This document shows, one piece after another, positions 39,544-39,620 of a stretch of DNA of 39,620 nucleotides. The notes under the pieces are model-generated. The model ran no database searches. It was not told the DNA's origin and saw nothing but the letters and a program-made list of their open reading frames with translations. The position numbers and the translations under genes were made by a program. Positions within the stretch are counted from its first letter, which is position 1; the number at the start of each line of letters is the position of its first letter. The stretch is taken from IMG/VR virus record IMGVR_UViG_3300036909_000234, positions 1 through 39,620 of that record; one strand, written 5' to 3'. This stretch comes from a virus.

Positions 39544-39620
39544 TCAGTTTGACGTTACTCGCCCCTATCCACGATCTGCTCTTCGTAACTTAGCAGATGA
39601 GCTCGAGCGGGAAGTGGGAT
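39524..39620 (+). CDS. partial unknown gene at the window end
   Basis: GTG at 39524, after GGAGAAAAGC, opens a frame that runs off the window: VDGNRGNQFDVTRPYPRSAL then RNLADELEREVG. It overlaps the HNH gene by 20 bp. The protein-like content supports a true start here, but too little is seen to name it. Confidence 0.4.
   Translation, partial: MDGNRGNQFDVTRPYPRSALRNLADELEREVG

Noticed and set aside
1-39620. tRNA genes or CRISPR array
   Set aside because: By eye I saw no cloverleaf sequence with a T-loop consensus and no evenly spaced direct repeats; a dedicated tRNA scan would settle the first point.

Overview
The window looks like part of a large tailed double-stranded DNA phage genome (Caudoviricetes), carrying a helper and host-takeover gene region rather than recognisable capsid or tail genes. 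The case for a phage rests on tightly packed small genes with ATGA-type overlaps, an adjacent T4-style rIIA/rIIB pair, a very long multidomain 'polyvalent' protein, an unusually high number of homing elements, and many short unknown ORFs. No rRNA, tRNA, CRISPR array or attachment site was seen. The host cannot be fixed. The only hint is a captured 5' piece of a Wzz/chain-length-determinant gene (26266-26505) from a bacterium that makes surface polysaccharide.

Layout. From 1 to about 26.1 kb almost every gene is on the minus strand; the one exception is 10722-11324. From right to left this half holds: small unknown genes and a winged-helix protein; a 1430-residue polyvalent protein (SprT-like metallopeptidase, three GNATs, a ParB/sulfiredoxin-like domain, an ART-like domain, two cysteine-peptidase-like domains, a 2H phosphoesterase); a GIY-YIG endonuclease; an RNA ligase; a polysaccharide pyruvyl transferase with a glycosyltransferase; a papain-like peptidase; a stand-alone GGDEF protein; a HAD 5'-nucleotidase; a CCA-adding enzyme; a TnpB; and a SNF2-type helicase interrupted by two related inteins. 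From 26.2 kb on, genes run on the plus strand: the Wzz fragment, rIIA-like, rIIB-like, Ku, a GIY-YIG gene, small genes including deoxyribosyltransferase-like, PTH2-like and RlpA-like proteins, an ATP-dependent DNA ligase, a third GIY-YIG gene and an HNH protein.

Regulation. Seven sites, on both strands and ahead of genes, share a two-block motif, TTAnCCGWTY followed by GTAGAR, always 24 nt start to start. I read this as the phage's own promoter class. Two copies face away from each other in the 26.15-26.24 kb divergence point. Two others put the second block only 6 nt before an ATG, which suggests leaderless mRNAs. Strong hairpin terminators follow rIIB, Ku and the second GIY-YIG gene. Another hairpin hides the ribosome binding site of the first GIY-YIG gene.

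How the genes fit together (inference). Ku plus an ATP-dependent ligase could make a self-contained end-joining system. The CCA-adding enzyme, RNA ligase, 2H phosphoesterase and PTH2-like protein together resemble a tRNA repair and maintenance kit. The pyruvyl transferase, glycosyltransferase and truncated Wzz point to remodelling of the host surface glycan. The GGDEF protein may touch cyclic-dinucleotide signalling. The polyvalent protein resembles the effector polyproteins described for phages and conjugative elements.
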